This document shows, piece after piece, positions 7,832 through 16,072 of a stretch of 51,773 nt of DNA. The stretch spans positions 1-51,773 of the forward strand of contig WHTK01000024.1 in the NCBI GenBank assembly GCA_009377745.1. The letters run 5' to 3'. How positions within the stretch are numbered: the stretch's first letter is position 1; each line of letters starts with the position of its first letter. Under the pieces are notes generated by a model. The model was not told the DNA's origin. It searched no databases and saw nothing but the letters and a program-made list of their open reading frames with translations. The DNA comes from Dehalococcoidia bacterium (GTDB taxonomy: Bacteria > Chloroflexota > Dehalococcoidia > DSTF01 > WHTK01). A program made the position numbers and the translations under genes.

Positions 7832-7836
7832 AGGTG

Positions 7837-9336
7837 CTAGACTAGCAGTCCCACGAGTGTTGTGTTGACGTTGGACTTCACCACCATTGCTTGTTCAGGC
7901 ACAAGCAATTCGGCATTCGCCATAGCGAAAACGATGTAGTCGAGGATAGCGATAACCTTTGGCGTGTCTGCGTGTTCAAGAAACTCCCGCCAGAAAGGGT
8001 GCTCTCTGTTGTAAGTGACACGGATCGTTCGCCCGTCTTGCTTTACAAGATAAAACGGACCTTGTTCCCCATAATCCCCCTCGTCAAAGAGCACATTCAT
8101 GCCAGAAATCGTCTTTATAGTCGTGACGTGCGGTGTCCGTTGCTTCTGGCCATCGCCGTCTGAATGACTACCTCTCCTTGACTTGGGTGAGCGCACCTCG
8201 ATGAGCGCTGCGGGCTTCGGGATAAGTTGAACGCGCCGCGCGATATTCGCTTCAGCAACGGAATGATCGATCTGGCCACGTTCAACATTAGCTCTGTTTC
8301 TGGCTCGTCTTGCTGATTCCGTGATCAAGCTTTGTGTCGCCTGTTTCAGGCGGTCGATAAGGCTCTGCGAAGGCGTAATTGACATCTTCCGCACGTCGGT
8401 GCTGAAGATGTCATCGAGTGTGCCATCAAATGACAGTTCTGCGCGGAAGTGTGCAAAGTCCGGGTGCTTCCGATAGAAATCGAATGTTTGTGCGGCCATG
8501 ATCTCGCGATTGTTCCGGAGGACGTAGAAGCCAGAATTGTCAGCAGTTATGTTCTCAGCCCGGTTCCCTGCACTCCCAAGATCAGGCAGATCAACGGCCC
8601 GAAGATAGACAATTCCACCTTCGAGCTCGATTTCAGTTTCTAGGGCGACTTGTGTTTCGGAATGATTAAGCATGAGAGGATCGACAGGTTCAACCTTGGC
8701 ACCGTTAACCTCCAAGAAGACACCTGACTTGAGAAATCGGCGAAAGACTTGCCCAGCTTTGCGTTTCAGTGTGTTGGTGAATGTGTTCACGTGGCGCGTC
8801 TTGAGACGATCAGTTTTCGACAAACGCACAACTGTACCGTGCTGGTAGGGGAAGGCGGCTTCTTCTTCCTGTGTCGCCGGACGGATGAATTTCACAAATC
8901 TGTTCTCACGGGCGATGTCTTCTAAGTCGAATCCTCCGTACAGAACAGGCCCCCCATCCTCCCTCGTCATTACATCAACACGCTTGCCTATCGCGATGGA
9001 TGCAGTTACGAGTCCCATACCAAACTTTCCTAGATCACCAGGCTCCCTTTCGGTGTCAGAACCCATACGTAGAGCTTCACTGAGAGTTTCTTCATCCATT
9101 CCTCGGCCGTTATCGAGAATTGAAATGGTGATGTCGTTTGCCTCCTCTGAAGCAACGACTTTTATCTCATTAGCGTCGGCGTCAATTGAGTTGTCCAGGA
9201 TGTCGAGAATAGACGCGTAGTTGTCATACCCCAAGTCTCTGAGGGCCTGAACAAGCCTATTGGGGTTCGGGGGATTATCAAGGAGTGGAGTTGGGGCTAG
9301 AGTGGAGAAAGTAAGCGCAGAGATAGAACGAACCAT
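7837..9336 (-). CDS. GHKL-superfamily ATPase (Hsp90/MORC-like)
   Basis: A 499-residue protein with the Bergerat ATP-binding fold at its N-terminus: N-box ILDILDNSIDADA (43-55), G1 DNGRGM (75-80) and G2 GKFGMG (103-108). The rest (about 230-499) has no motif I recognise. The start is the ATG at 9336, six bases after AGGAGG; a longer upstream reading frame lacks such a site. The gene is visibly more AT-rich than its neighbours and stands alone, converging on ybeY, which suggests horizontal acquisition. Solitary GHKL ATPases of this type are common in defence or accessory loci; no partner is present, so the role is unknown. Confidence 0.75.
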   Translation of the reverse strand: MVRSISALTFSTLAPTPLLDNPPNPNRLVQALRDLGYDNYASILDILDNSIDADANEIKVVASEEANDITISILDNGRGMDEETLSEALRMGSDTEREPGDLGKFGMGLVTASIAIGKRVDVMTREDGGPVLYGGFDLEDIARENRFVKFIRPATQEEEAAFPYQHGTVVRLSKTDRLKTRHVNTFTNTLKRKAGQVFRRFLKSGVFLEVNGAKVEPVDPLMLNHSETQVALETEIELEGGIVYLRAVDLPDLGSAGNRAENITADNSGFYVLRNNREIMAAQTFDFYRKHPDFAHFRAELSFDGTLDDIFSTDVRKMSITPSQSLIDRLKQATQSLITESARRARNRANVERGQIDHSVAEANIARRVQLIPKPAALIEVRSPKSRRGSHSDGDGQKQRTPHVTTIKTISGMNVLFDEGDYGEQGPFYLVKQDGRTIRVTYNREHPFWREFLEHADTPKVIAILDYIVFAMANAELLVPEQAMVVKSNVNTTLVGLLV

Positions 9337-9540
9337 TTTGAACCTCCTGCCTTCGATACCACGTACCAAAGGCGACTAAAGACAGTGGCATCCAAAACTC
9401 TGATCGAATGCCTAGCCAATAAGCTACCACAACATCCATTAGATACGCTAGAAACAGAAAATAGATACATGACTACCTCCAACCTCGCCGCCTCCTCCTG
9501 CTATCATCGCCTCGATACCGTCTCTCGCTAGGAGCAGCCC

Positions 9541-11568
9541 ATGAGCATCGACTTCACCGTACCGACCGTTGACGAGATCACTCGCGCCCAGGCCGATGCG
9601 GTCGCGCAGGCTGACGCCATCGTCGCCGAGATCGTCGCGCTGCCCGCCGGCGCCCATACCTTCGCCAACACGCTGGGCCGCCTGGAAGACGCCGCCGACC
9701 TGATCGAGCGCGCCCACGGCCGCTACGGCTTCATGGGCTACGTCGCCGCCGACGAGGCCGTGCGCAACGCCGCCGACGCCCTGCGCGAAGCCCTGGAGAA
9801 GCACGAGATCGAGATCGGCTTCCGCGAAGACCTGTACGAGGCCGTCGTCGATTTCGCCTCCACGGACGAAGCCAAATCCCTCAGCGGCGAGCAGAAGCGG
9901 CTTTTCGACTGGACCCTGCGCGACTACAAACGCGATGGCTTCGGCCTTCCGCTGGAGCAACGCAGCCGCGTCCGCGAGCTCAAGCAGCGCCTGGTGGAGC
10001 TGGACGTTATCTTCCGCCGCAACATCGACACCTGGGAGGACAACATCCTCGTTACCGAGGACGAGCTCACCGGCCTGCCCCAGTCCTACATCAGCGGCCT
10101 CCAGGCCGTCGAGAGCCACGGTCCCGCCCTCTACAAGGTCTCCCTCGACTATCCGGAGATGTACCCCTTCCTCGACAACGCCGAAGCTGAAGAGCCGCGC
10201 CGCGACCTGATGATCCGCAACTACCGCAAAGGTGGCGAGGACAATATCAAGATCCTCGAAGAGGCGATTGCCGTCCGCGACGAGCTGGCCCACCTCCTCG
10301 GCTACGACTCCTGGGCCGCCTACGTGCTCGAAGTCCGGATGGCCAAAACACCCGCCGCGGTCAACGACTTCCTTGCAGACCTCGGCGCGAAGGTCACGGC
10401 CAAGCGCGACCGCGACATCGAGGGTATGCGCGAGGCCAAGCGCGCCCACACCGGCGACCCCAACGCCGAGCTGCAGCTCTGGGACTGGCGCTTCTACCAC
10501 AACTACCTCATGAAGACGCGTTTCGCCGTGGACGATTTCGAGGTCGCCAAGTACTTCCCGCTCGATGCCGTCCTCAAGGGCCTCTTCGACACGATGCAGA
10601 CCCTGCTCGGCGTCCGCTTCGAGCCCGTCGAGCAGGCCAACGCTTGGCACCCGGACGTGAAGCTCTATCAGATCCTCGATTCTGGTGTGGGAAGGGATGG
10701 GGGGCAGGGCCGGACACCAGTTTCAGATCAATCAGCTGCTTCGGCGACGCCAACCCAACCCATCGCTTACTTCTACATGGACCTGTTTCCGCGACCCAAC
10801 AAGTTCGGCCACGCCGCCGCCTTCACCCTGGTCGGCGGACGTGAGCTGCCGGACGGGACCTACCAGCCGCCCGTCAGCGCCATCGTCGCCAACTTCACCA
10901 AGCCCAGCGCCGATACGCCCTCACTCTTGCGCCACATAGAGGTCGTCACCCTCTTCCACGAGTTCGGCCACATCCTGCACCAGACCCTGACCACCGCCGA
11001 TCAACTCCGCTTCTCCGGCACCCGCACCGAGCGCGACTTTGTCGAAGCACCGTCCCAGATGCTTGAGCACTGGGTCTGGCGACCCGAGGTCCTTGCCTCC
11101 TTTTCGCGCCACGTCGAGACCGGCGAGCCCCTGCCCCAGGACCTCCTTGACTCGATGATTGCCGCCAAGAACCTCGATTCCGGCGTCTTCACCATGCGCC
11201 AGCTTTACTTCGCCGAGCTCGACATGGCCTACCACGGCGGCGGCTCCGAGAAGGACACGACCGCCATCGCCCGCGAGCTGCACCCGATCTCCGGCTTTCA
11301 AGCTCCCGACAAGACTTACTGGCAGGCCGGCTTTGGCCACCTCTTCGGCTACGACGCTGGCTACTACGGCTACAAGTGGTCCGAGGTCTTTGCCGACGAC
11401 ATGTTCACCCGCTTCGAGGCCGCCGGCCCCCTCAACGCCGGCCTCGGCCTCGACTACCGCCGCACCGTCCTCGAGCGGGGCGGATCCGTGGACGGCGACG
11501 TCCTGGTCCGCGATTTCCTCGGCAGGGAACCGACCTTTGACGCCTTCCTCAAAAATCTGGGTTTGTAA
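9541..11568 (+). CDS. M3 family oligopeptidase (thimet oligopeptidase/PrlC type)
   Basis: A cytoplasmic zinc metallopeptidase of 675 residues that degrades short peptides. The active site HEFGH is at 473-477 with the third ligand in DFVEAPSQMLE (Glu502), and YYGYKWSEVFADDMF near 600-615 is typical of the M3A branch. The start is ATG 9541, preceded by AGGAGC. Residues about 381-408 (GVGRDGGQG... and following) interrupt the region before the AYFYMDLFPRPNKFGHA strand and look like an insertion; its DNA begins CTGGTGT and soon has ACACCAG. Confidence 0.93.
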   Translation: MSIDFTVPTVDEITRAQADAVAQADAIVAEIVALPAGAHTFANTLGRLEDAADLIERAHGRYGFMGYVAADEAVRNAADALREALEKHEIEIGFREDLYEAVVDFASTDEAKSLSGEQKRLFDWTLRDYKRDGFGLPLEQRSRVRELKQRLVELDVIFRRNIDTWEDNILVTEDELTGLPQSYISGLQAVESHGPALYKVSLDYPEMYPFLDNAEAEEPRRDLMIRNYRKGGEDNIKILEEAIAVRDELAHLLGYDSWAAYVLEVRMAKTPAAVNDFLADLGAKVTAKRDRDIEGMREAKRAHTGDPNAELQLWDWRFYHNYLMKTRFAVDDFEVAKYFPLDAVLKGLFDTMQTLLGVRFEPVEQANAWHPDVKLYQILDSGVGRDGGQGRTPVSDQSAASATPTQPIAYFYMDLFPRPNKFGHAAAFTLVGGRELPDGTYQPPVSAIVANFTKPSADTPSLLRHIEVVTLFHEFGHILHQTLTTADQLRFSGTRTERDFVEAPSQMLEHWVWRPEVLASFSRHVETGEPLPQDLLDSMIAAKNLDSGVFTMRQLYFAELDMAYHGGGSEKDTTAIARELHPISGFQAPDKTYWQAGFGHLFGYDAGYYGYKWSEVFADDMFTRFEAAGPLNAGLGLDYRRTVLERGGSVDGDVLVRDFLGREPTFDAFLKNLGL

Positions 11569-11634
11569 GCCGTGACGCGGCAACGACCTCGACCGGCTCT
11601 CGCCGGAGAACCCGCGAGGGTAGAGGACGCCGCT

Positions 11635-11664
11635 TTGACCCCCGATTTTCGGCCTGCCTATACT
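11635..11664 (+). promoter_or_regulatory. Sigma70-type promoter for the UPF0104 gene
   Basis: TTGACC (11635-11640), an 18-base spacer and TATACT (11659-11664) stand 42 bases before the TTG start of the following gene. This is the clearest vegetative promoter seen on the plus strand. Confidence 0.6.
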
Positions 11665-11705
11665 TGTCTCCAGTTCTCTCGACACAGCTAGACCTGGGGT
11701 AGCCC

Positions 11706-12719
11706 TTGCTTCGGCGCAAACGCTTCTGGTTAGGGCTGATCATCAGCCTGCTCTTCCTCGGCTTCTTCCTCGCCCGGACCGATTTTGGCGAGATCCAGGA
11801 GGCCTTTGGCGGTGCTAACTACTTCCTCGCCTTCGCCGCCGTGCCGCTGTACTTCGTCAGCTTCTGGATACGCACCGTGCGCTGGCACTACCTGCTGCGG
11901 CCGGTGCGCGATATTGCGACGCTGCGGCTTTACCCGGTCGTGCTCATCGGGCTGATGACGAACAACCTGGCGCCGGCGCGGGTAGGGGAGCTGGTGCGCG
12001 CCTACTTGCTGGGTGAGCGAGAGACGATGAATAAGTCGACGGCGCTGGGGACGATCGCGGTCGACCGCGCCTTCGATGGGCTGACGCTGGTGGCCATGCT
12101 GGGCATCGTCACGGCGTTCTCAGATGTCGATAGCGGCGTCAAGCGCATCGGCATCGCCACGGCGGTACTGTTCCTGGCGGCGGCTTCGTTCCTCGTCGCG
12201 CTGGCGATGTCGCCGCAGAAGGTCAAGGGACTGCTGCTGCGCCTGATCGCGATGCTGCCGGAACGCCTGGCCCGCCGCGCGGAAGACATCCTCGACGCGT
12301 TCCTGGTCGGCCTCGTCGCGATCCGCAGCCCCAGCGTACTGATCCGCGCCGCCGTGGCCTCGTCCGCGTCCTGGCTGATCGAGGGGTCAATGTACTACGT
12401 CATCGGCGAGGCGTTCAACCTTGGAGTCGGCTTTCACGTCTATCTGATCATCGTAGCGGGCGCCAATCTAGCGCTCTCGATCCTGCAAACGCCGGGCGGC
12501 ATCGGGCCCTTCGAGGTGGCCACGCGCGAGGTGCTCGTCTTCTTCAACGTCGCCTCCGCCTCCGCGTCCGCCTACGCCCTGGCGCTGCACGCGATCTTGC
12601 TGGCGCCCGTTATCCTCGTTGGTTTCCTCCTGCTCTGGACAACGCGGTTCTCCTTCAGCCAGATCATGGGGGTCGAGAAGCGGACAGCCGCGCCGGCCCC
12701 GGGCGCCGGCATCGAATGA
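11706..12719 (+). CDS. UPF0104 / LPG-synthase-TM-like integral membrane protein
   Basis: A 337-residue polytopic protein with about eight hydrophobic segments. Signatures of the flippase-like LPG_synthase_TM family are present: VRWHYLLRP near residue 59, MTNNLAPARVGELVRAYLL (around 84-102) and TPGGIGPFEVATREV (around 263). The family includes the membrane domain of MprF and archaeal AglD; without the catalytic LPG synthase domain, substrate cannot be named. The start is TTG 11706. The gene overlaps the FAD oxidoreductase by four bases, so the pair probably works in envelope lipid or glycan metabolism. Confidence 0.85.
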   Translation: MLRRKRFWLGLIISLLFLGFFLARTDFGEIQEAFGGANYFLAFAAVPLYFVSFWIRTVRWHYLLRPVRDIATLRLYPVVLIGLMTNNLAPARVGELVRAYLLGERETMNKSTALGTIAVDRAFDGLTLVAMLGIVTAFSDVDSGVKRIGIATAVLFLAAASFLVALAMSPQKVKGLLLRLIAMLPERLARRAEDILDAFLVGLVAIRSPSVLIRAAVASSASWLIEGSMYYVIGEAFNLGVGFHVYLIIVAGANLALSILQTPGGIGPFEVATREVLVFFNVASASASAYALALHAILLAPVILVGFLLLWTTRFSFSQIMGVEKRTAAPAPGAGIE

Positions 12720-14035
12720 GGATAGCGATCGTTGGCGGCGGCGTCGCCGGGCTGGCGGCGGCCTACCGGCTAATCCAGGCGAAGCACGACGTGGCGCTGT
12801 TCGAGGCGGCGCCGCAGCTCGGCGGCCTCGTGCGCACCTTCGAGGCTGGAGGCGAGCCACTCGAGTGCTTCTACCACCACATCTTCACGACCGACACGAC
12901 GATTATCCGCTTCATCGAAGAGCTGGGCTTGAGTGAGCGGCTGGTCTGGAAAGATTCCAAGGTCGGCTTCTACCGCGACGGCCAAATCTGGCCCTTCGTC
13001 ACGCCCAAGGACCTGCTCGGCTTCAAGCCGCTGCCGCTGATCGACCGGGTGCGCCTGGGTCTGGCGGGCCTCTACCTGCGCCGCCAGGACGATTGGCATC
13101 GCTACGAGGAAATCACGGCCTGGGAGTGGATCAGGCGCTACGTCGGCCGGAAGGGGCTGGACGTGGTCTGGGGGCCGCTGCTGCGCGGCAAGTTCGCGGA
13201 CCAGGCTGAAGAGGTCGCGATGGCCTGGCTGTGGAGCAAAATCCATCTGCGCTTTGCCTCACGCAAGGCGGGCGTGAACCAGAAGGAGCAGCTTGGCTAC
13301 ATGATGGGCAGCTTCGGCGTCTACATCAAAGAGCTGGAGCGCCGGGTACGCGAGGGCGGCGCCCACGTCGAGACCTCGATGCCGGTGAAGCAGGTCACGC
13401 TGGGCGAGGACGGCCGCGCCGATGGCATCGTCCTGGCCAACGGACGTCGCTGGGAGGCCGACGCGGTCATCGTTTGCGTGCCGTCGGAGCACTTCTTGCC
13501 AATGGCGCCGCCGCTGGGCGAGGAGTACGAGCGTCGCGTCAAGGCGGCGCGCTGGCAGTGGGCGCTGTGCTACGTGCTGGCGCTCAAGGAGCCGCTCTCA
13601 CCGATCTACTGGCTGAACATCAGCGACCAGGACACGCCGTTCATCGCCGTCATCGAGCACACCAACCTGATCGAGAAGGAGCGCTACGGCGGCCTCAACC
13701 TCGTCTACCTATCGAACTATCTGACGCCCAACCATGAGTACTTCTCGATGACCAATGAGGAGCTGGACGACCTCTACCTGCCGCACCTGACGAAGTTCAA
13801 TCCGCGCTTCAACCGTGACTGGATAGCAGACCGCTGGGTGTTCAAGGGGCCGAACGCGCAGCCGGTGATCCGCCGCCACTACCGCGACGACCTGCCGGAC
13901 CACCGGACGCCGGCGCCGGGCCTCTACCTGGCGAACATGCAGCAGATCTACCCGGAGGACCGGGGGCAGAACTACTCGCTGCGCATGGGGGAGCAGGTGG
14001 CGGCGATGGCGATTGAGGACCATCCCGAAGGCTAG
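12716..14035 (+). CDS. NAD(P)/FAD-dependent oxidoreductase (amine oxidase/protoporphyrinogen oxidase-like)
   Basis: The 439-residue protein opens with the dinucleotide-binding motif IVGGGVAGLAAAYRL and the LGGLVRTF stretch of the amine-oxidase superfamily. Internal features (YHHIFTTD near 47-54, VWGPLLRGKF near 158-167) fit the subgroup annotated as protoporphyrinogen-oxidase-like and often found beside envelope glycan genes. Start ATG 12716 overlaps the upstream stop (ATGA). No heme pathway genes are nearby, so a role in heme synthesis is unlikely; the true substrate is unknown. Confidence 0.8.
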   Translation: MRIAIVGGGVAGLAAAYRLIQAKHDVALFEAAPQLGGLVRTFEAGGEPLECFYHHIFTTDTTIIRFIEELGLSERLVWKDSKVGFYRDGQIWPFVTPKDLLGFKPLPLIDRVRLGLAGLYLRRQDDWHRYEEITAWEWIRRYVGRKGLDVVWGPLLRGKFADQAEEVAMAWLWSKIHLRFASRKAGVNQKEQLGYMMGSFGVYIKELERRVREGGAHVETSMPVKQVTLGEDGRADGIVLANGRRWEADAVIVCVPSEHFLPMAPPLGEEYERRVKAARWQWALCYVLALKEPLSPIYWLNISDQDTPFIAVIEHTNLIEKERYGGLNLVYLSNYLTPNHEYFSMTNEELDDLYLPHLTKFNPRFNRDWIADRWVFKGPNAQPVIRRHYRDDLPDHRTPAPGLYLANMQQIYPEDRGQNYSLRMGEQVAAMAIEDHPEG

Positions 14036-14050
14036 TATGGCTGCCTCAAG

Positions 14051-14090
14051 GCCTGAGCCGCGGCTATGGCCACTCGCCGCGGACTCAGGC
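14051..14090. terminator. Strong GC hairpin between convergent genes
   Basis: Arms GCCTGAG-CCGCGGC (14051-14064) and GCCGCGG-A-CTCAGGC (14076-14090) pair almost perfectly around an 11-base loop. It lies between the plus-strand oxidoreductase and the minus-strand Cys-rich peptide gene. No T tract is present, so a terminator role is inferred from position. Confidence 0.45.
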
Positions 14091-14097
14091 GCTGTCG

Positions 14098-14208
14098 TTA
14101 GCAGCAGTCCGGCGGGCAGGGCGGGATGCAATCGCAATCGCAGTCACAGGCCTGCTTGGTCACGGGGCGCAGAGGGATGATGACCCACGCCTTCTTAGCT
14201 GATTTCAT
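14098..14208 (-). CDS. 36-residue Cys-rich peptide overlapping the MerR gene
   Basis: The peptide starts at ATG 14208, inside the last codons of the MerR gene in another frame. It is preceded by AAGGAGGTGA (14214-14223), a nearly perfect Shine-Dalgarno site five bases upstream. The N-terminal part reads MKSAKKAWVIIPLRPVTKQA; the C-terminal part has seven cysteines in CDCDCDC, IPPC and PPDCC (positions 21, 23, 25, 27, 31, 35, 36). Cys density and coupling to a Cys-rich MerR regulator suggest a metallothionein-like metal buffer or chaperone. I know no named family for it; a modified peptide precursor is a less likely alternative. Confidence 0.7.
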   Translation of the reverse strand: MKSAKKAWVIIPLRPVTKQACDCDCDCIPPCPPDCC

Positions 14209-14647
14209 TGGTTTCACCTCCTTCCTCGAGGGTTAGTCCGCAGAAGCCGCAGCATCCGGCCATATCGGCCGGTGTGCAGCCTTCGCAGCAGTGGGTGATG
14301 TGCGCCTGGAGCGCGTCGAGGTCGTCTTTGAGCGCCTGCAGCTCCGTTAGTTTGCGCGCAACTTCCGCCTGCTGGCTGCTGATCGTCGAGAGCAGTTGCT
14401 CGCCGAAGGTGGCGCAGTCGGCGGTGTAGGCGTGTTGGACCAGCGTCCGCACATCCGGCAGGCTGAGGTCGATGAGGCGCAGACGCTGGATCAATCGCAG
14501 ACGGGTGAGGTCGGCCTCGGTGTAGAGGCGGTAGCCCGACTCGCTGCGACGCGCGGCCGGTAGGAGGCCCTCGTCCTCATAGAAGCGGATCGTCTTGGGC
14601 GTCAGGCCGGTCTGTCTGGCAGCGCGGCCGATAGTCAATTCCTTCAT
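14195..14647 (-). CDS. MerR family metal-type transcriptional regulator
   Basis: A 150-residue MerR protein: winged helix-turn-helix (TIGRAARQTGLTPKTIRFYE, residues 5-24; SGYRLYTEADL), a dimerisation helix and a Cys-rich effector loop. Cysteines at 78, 120, 121, 124, 132, 133 and 136 fit the heavy-metal branch (MerR, CadR, ZntR). The ATG at 14647 is preferred; a GTG lies one codon upstream. A MerR-type promoter stands just upstream (14657-14687), so the gene is probably autoregulated, and the Cys-rich peptide gene overlaps its 3' end. No efflux pump or reductase is adjacent. Confidence 0.9.
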   Translation of the reverse strand: MKELTIGRAARQTGLTPKTIRFYEDEGLLPAARRSESGYRLYTEADLTRLRLIQRLRLIDLSLPDVRTLVQHAYTADCATFGEQLLSTISSQQAEVARKLTELQALKDDLDALQAHITHCCEGCTPADMAGCCGFCGLTLEEGGETNEIS

Positions 14648-14656
14648 CACGAGACA

Positions 14657-14687
14657 AGCCTAAACCTTACAGTAACTGGAAGGTCAA
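14657..14687 (-). promoter_or_regulatory. MerR-type promoter and operator
   Basis: On the minus strand a -35 TTGACC (14687-14682) is followed by a 19-base spacer and -10 TAGGCT (14662-14657). The overlong spacer holds an imperfect dyad ACCTT...AAGGT (14664-14684). Elongated spacers with such dyads are the hallmark of MerR-activated promoters. It drives the regulator and probably the Cys-rich peptide. Confidence 0.75.
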
Positions 14688-14708
14688 GAGTGTGTTGAAA
14701 GACTGTTC

Positions 14709-14733
14709 TACCTCGGGCTGAACCCCGAGGCAT
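14709..14733. repeat. Solo REP palindrome
   Basis: TACCTCGGG, loop CTGAAC, CCCGAGGCAT. It has the same architecture as the palindrome left of the Y1 transposase (39872) with compensated stem changes. It lies upstream of the MerR promoter and beyond the DUF2203 stop. Confidence 0.75.
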
Positions 14734-14767
14734 GCCCCTTCAGACCAGGGTAGGTCCTCCTTCGGAT

Positions 14768-15160
14768 TTAGAGCGGCTGACGGCCACCGAAGCCGGTATC
14801 GAGCTCGTGCCAGAAGGAGATCGTCTCCTCACCCTGGCGCCAGCAGAGGTAGACGATGCGGCCATCGCGCATAGAGCGGAAATCGACCAGTCCCTCGTCG
14901 ATGCCCTTGAGCTCAACACCGATCTCCTCGAGCTCGTTGATCATCCGCTGCAGCTCCGCCATCGCGACCTGGACGTCGTTGCGGGCCTGCTCCACCTGTC
15001 CCGCAAGGTGGCCGTTACCCCCGGTGCGCTGCAGCAGCTCCTCAAGGTGGGCGCTGCGGTCAACGACCTCGTCCTTGGCCTTCTGGACCTCCGACAGCAG
15101 CTGCCGCACGACGGGGAGCAGGCGCAGCGCCTCGGTCAGGGTAAAGAGCTTGGGCGGCAA
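14768..15160 (-). CDS. DUF2203 family protein
   Basis: A 130-residue protein matching DUF2203: N-terminal FTLTEALRLLPVVRQLL, a long helical coiled-coil region (residues 20-90), then the typical end VDFRSMRDGRIVYLCWRQGE followed by WHELDTGFGGRQPL. The function of the family is unknown. The start is TTG 15160; no ATG lies near the conserved N-terminus. It appears to be transcribed alone. Confidence 0.88.
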   Translation of the reverse strand: MPPKLFTLTEALRLLPVVRQLLSEVQKAKDEVVDRSAHLEELLQRTGGNGHLAGQVEQARNDVQVAMAELQRMINELEEIGVELKGIDEGLVDFRSMRDGRIVYLCWRQGEETISFWHELDTGFGGRQPL

Positions 15161-15219
15161 GTTCGAGTCCCTTCATAGGACGACCCCGTGGAAGCTACAG
15201 GGTCGCAGACGGCTCCATG

Positions 15220-16059
15220 CTAGGAGACCGCAGCTAGCAAGTTAACGCAGTAGCGGGCGAATCTTGGGAATAGGCTGAGTAGTTGGAGGGCTTGCTCCCG
15301 AGAAACGGTAACACCAGTGGGATGCCCCAAGTCGTTCCGTGTCTGCCTTATCGCCTGACCAGTACCATCTAGAACCTCAGCGAGCGGTTCAACCCACCGG
15401 TCGTTGGAACCTTTGGCGAGGAGGCCACGCTTAAGTTCGGAGCCATGAGCGTCGAGACACTCCTTCAGCCAGCGAAGGTTGTCTCGTGCATTGCTCGTCC
15501 GCTTGAGTTCCTTCATCGTCAGCCCGAGACTCTGCCGACCATCACTCAAAGCCTCCGCTAGCTCACGAACTAGGGCTTCAGCCGCCACCCCGAGCATCAC
15601 CACGGAGGATTCTTTGTGTCCAGCGAGGAGGCAGTCCTGAGCAAGCCGAGCGTACTGTCTTGGTGGATCGTCCGCTGCGTAACCGAAGGCCGTCATCACT
15701 CGATCAAGTGCCCCTGCAGTCAAGGCAGTCGGATCAAGGGTCTCGAGGAACTCCATTCCTCTCGTAGTCGGTCGAAATTGCTCGACCGAGTTAATAGGGA
15801 CGAGAAACCCTAGACCAACAAGTTGCCAGCAATACTCCCTTAACCTGAAGTCGAGTTCCTTGTTTACCTGATAAAACTTGTTTCGCAAATCAGACTCGTT
15901 GCTGCCGCGAGGTGGCCAAGCAACACGAGCGATAAGAACGCTCCAGTTTGCCTGGAAGGGGTTTGAACTGCCAGGGTTCTGCTGGTCGTGAAGAATAGCA
16001 TCGGCTACGAGTAGCTGTAATTCCTCGTCCTGGAGTGGCCGATCAACAGGTATTTCCAT
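15220..16059 (-). CDS. Unknown protein with a HEPN-like C-terminal motif
   Basis: A 279-residue protein starting at ATG 16059, about 13 bases after the TldE-like gene. The N-terminal part (to about 110) looks like a winged helix (LREYCWQLVGLGFLVPI). The C-terminal part is helical, with AAEALVRELAEAL and RNDLGHP near residues 241-247, which matches the R(N)xxxH signature of HEPN and DUF4145-like domains. HEPN proteins are often RNases in defence or toxin systems. Base composition is less GC-rich than its neighbours, suggesting transfer. No partner NTase is adjacent. Confidence 0.55.
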   Translation of the reverse strand: MEIPVDRPLQDEELQLLVADAILHDQQNPGSSNPFQANWSVLIARVAWPPRGSNESDLRNKFYQVNKELDFRLREYCWQLVGLGFLVPINSVEQFRPTTRGMEFLETLDPTALTAGALDRVMTAFGYAADDPPRQYARLAQDCLLAGHKESSVVMLGVAAEALVRELAEALSDGRQSLGLTMKELKRTSNARDNLRWLKECLDAHGSELKRGLLAKGSNDRWVEPLAEVLDGTGQAIRQTRNDLGHPTGVTVSREQALQLLSLFPRFARYCVNLLAAVS

Positions 16060-16072
16060 CAATCGAGTCCGA

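Noticed and set aside
9448..10650. 400-codon open frame on the minus strand
   Set aside because: It is the complement of the M3 peptidase gene, which has clear catalytic motifs.
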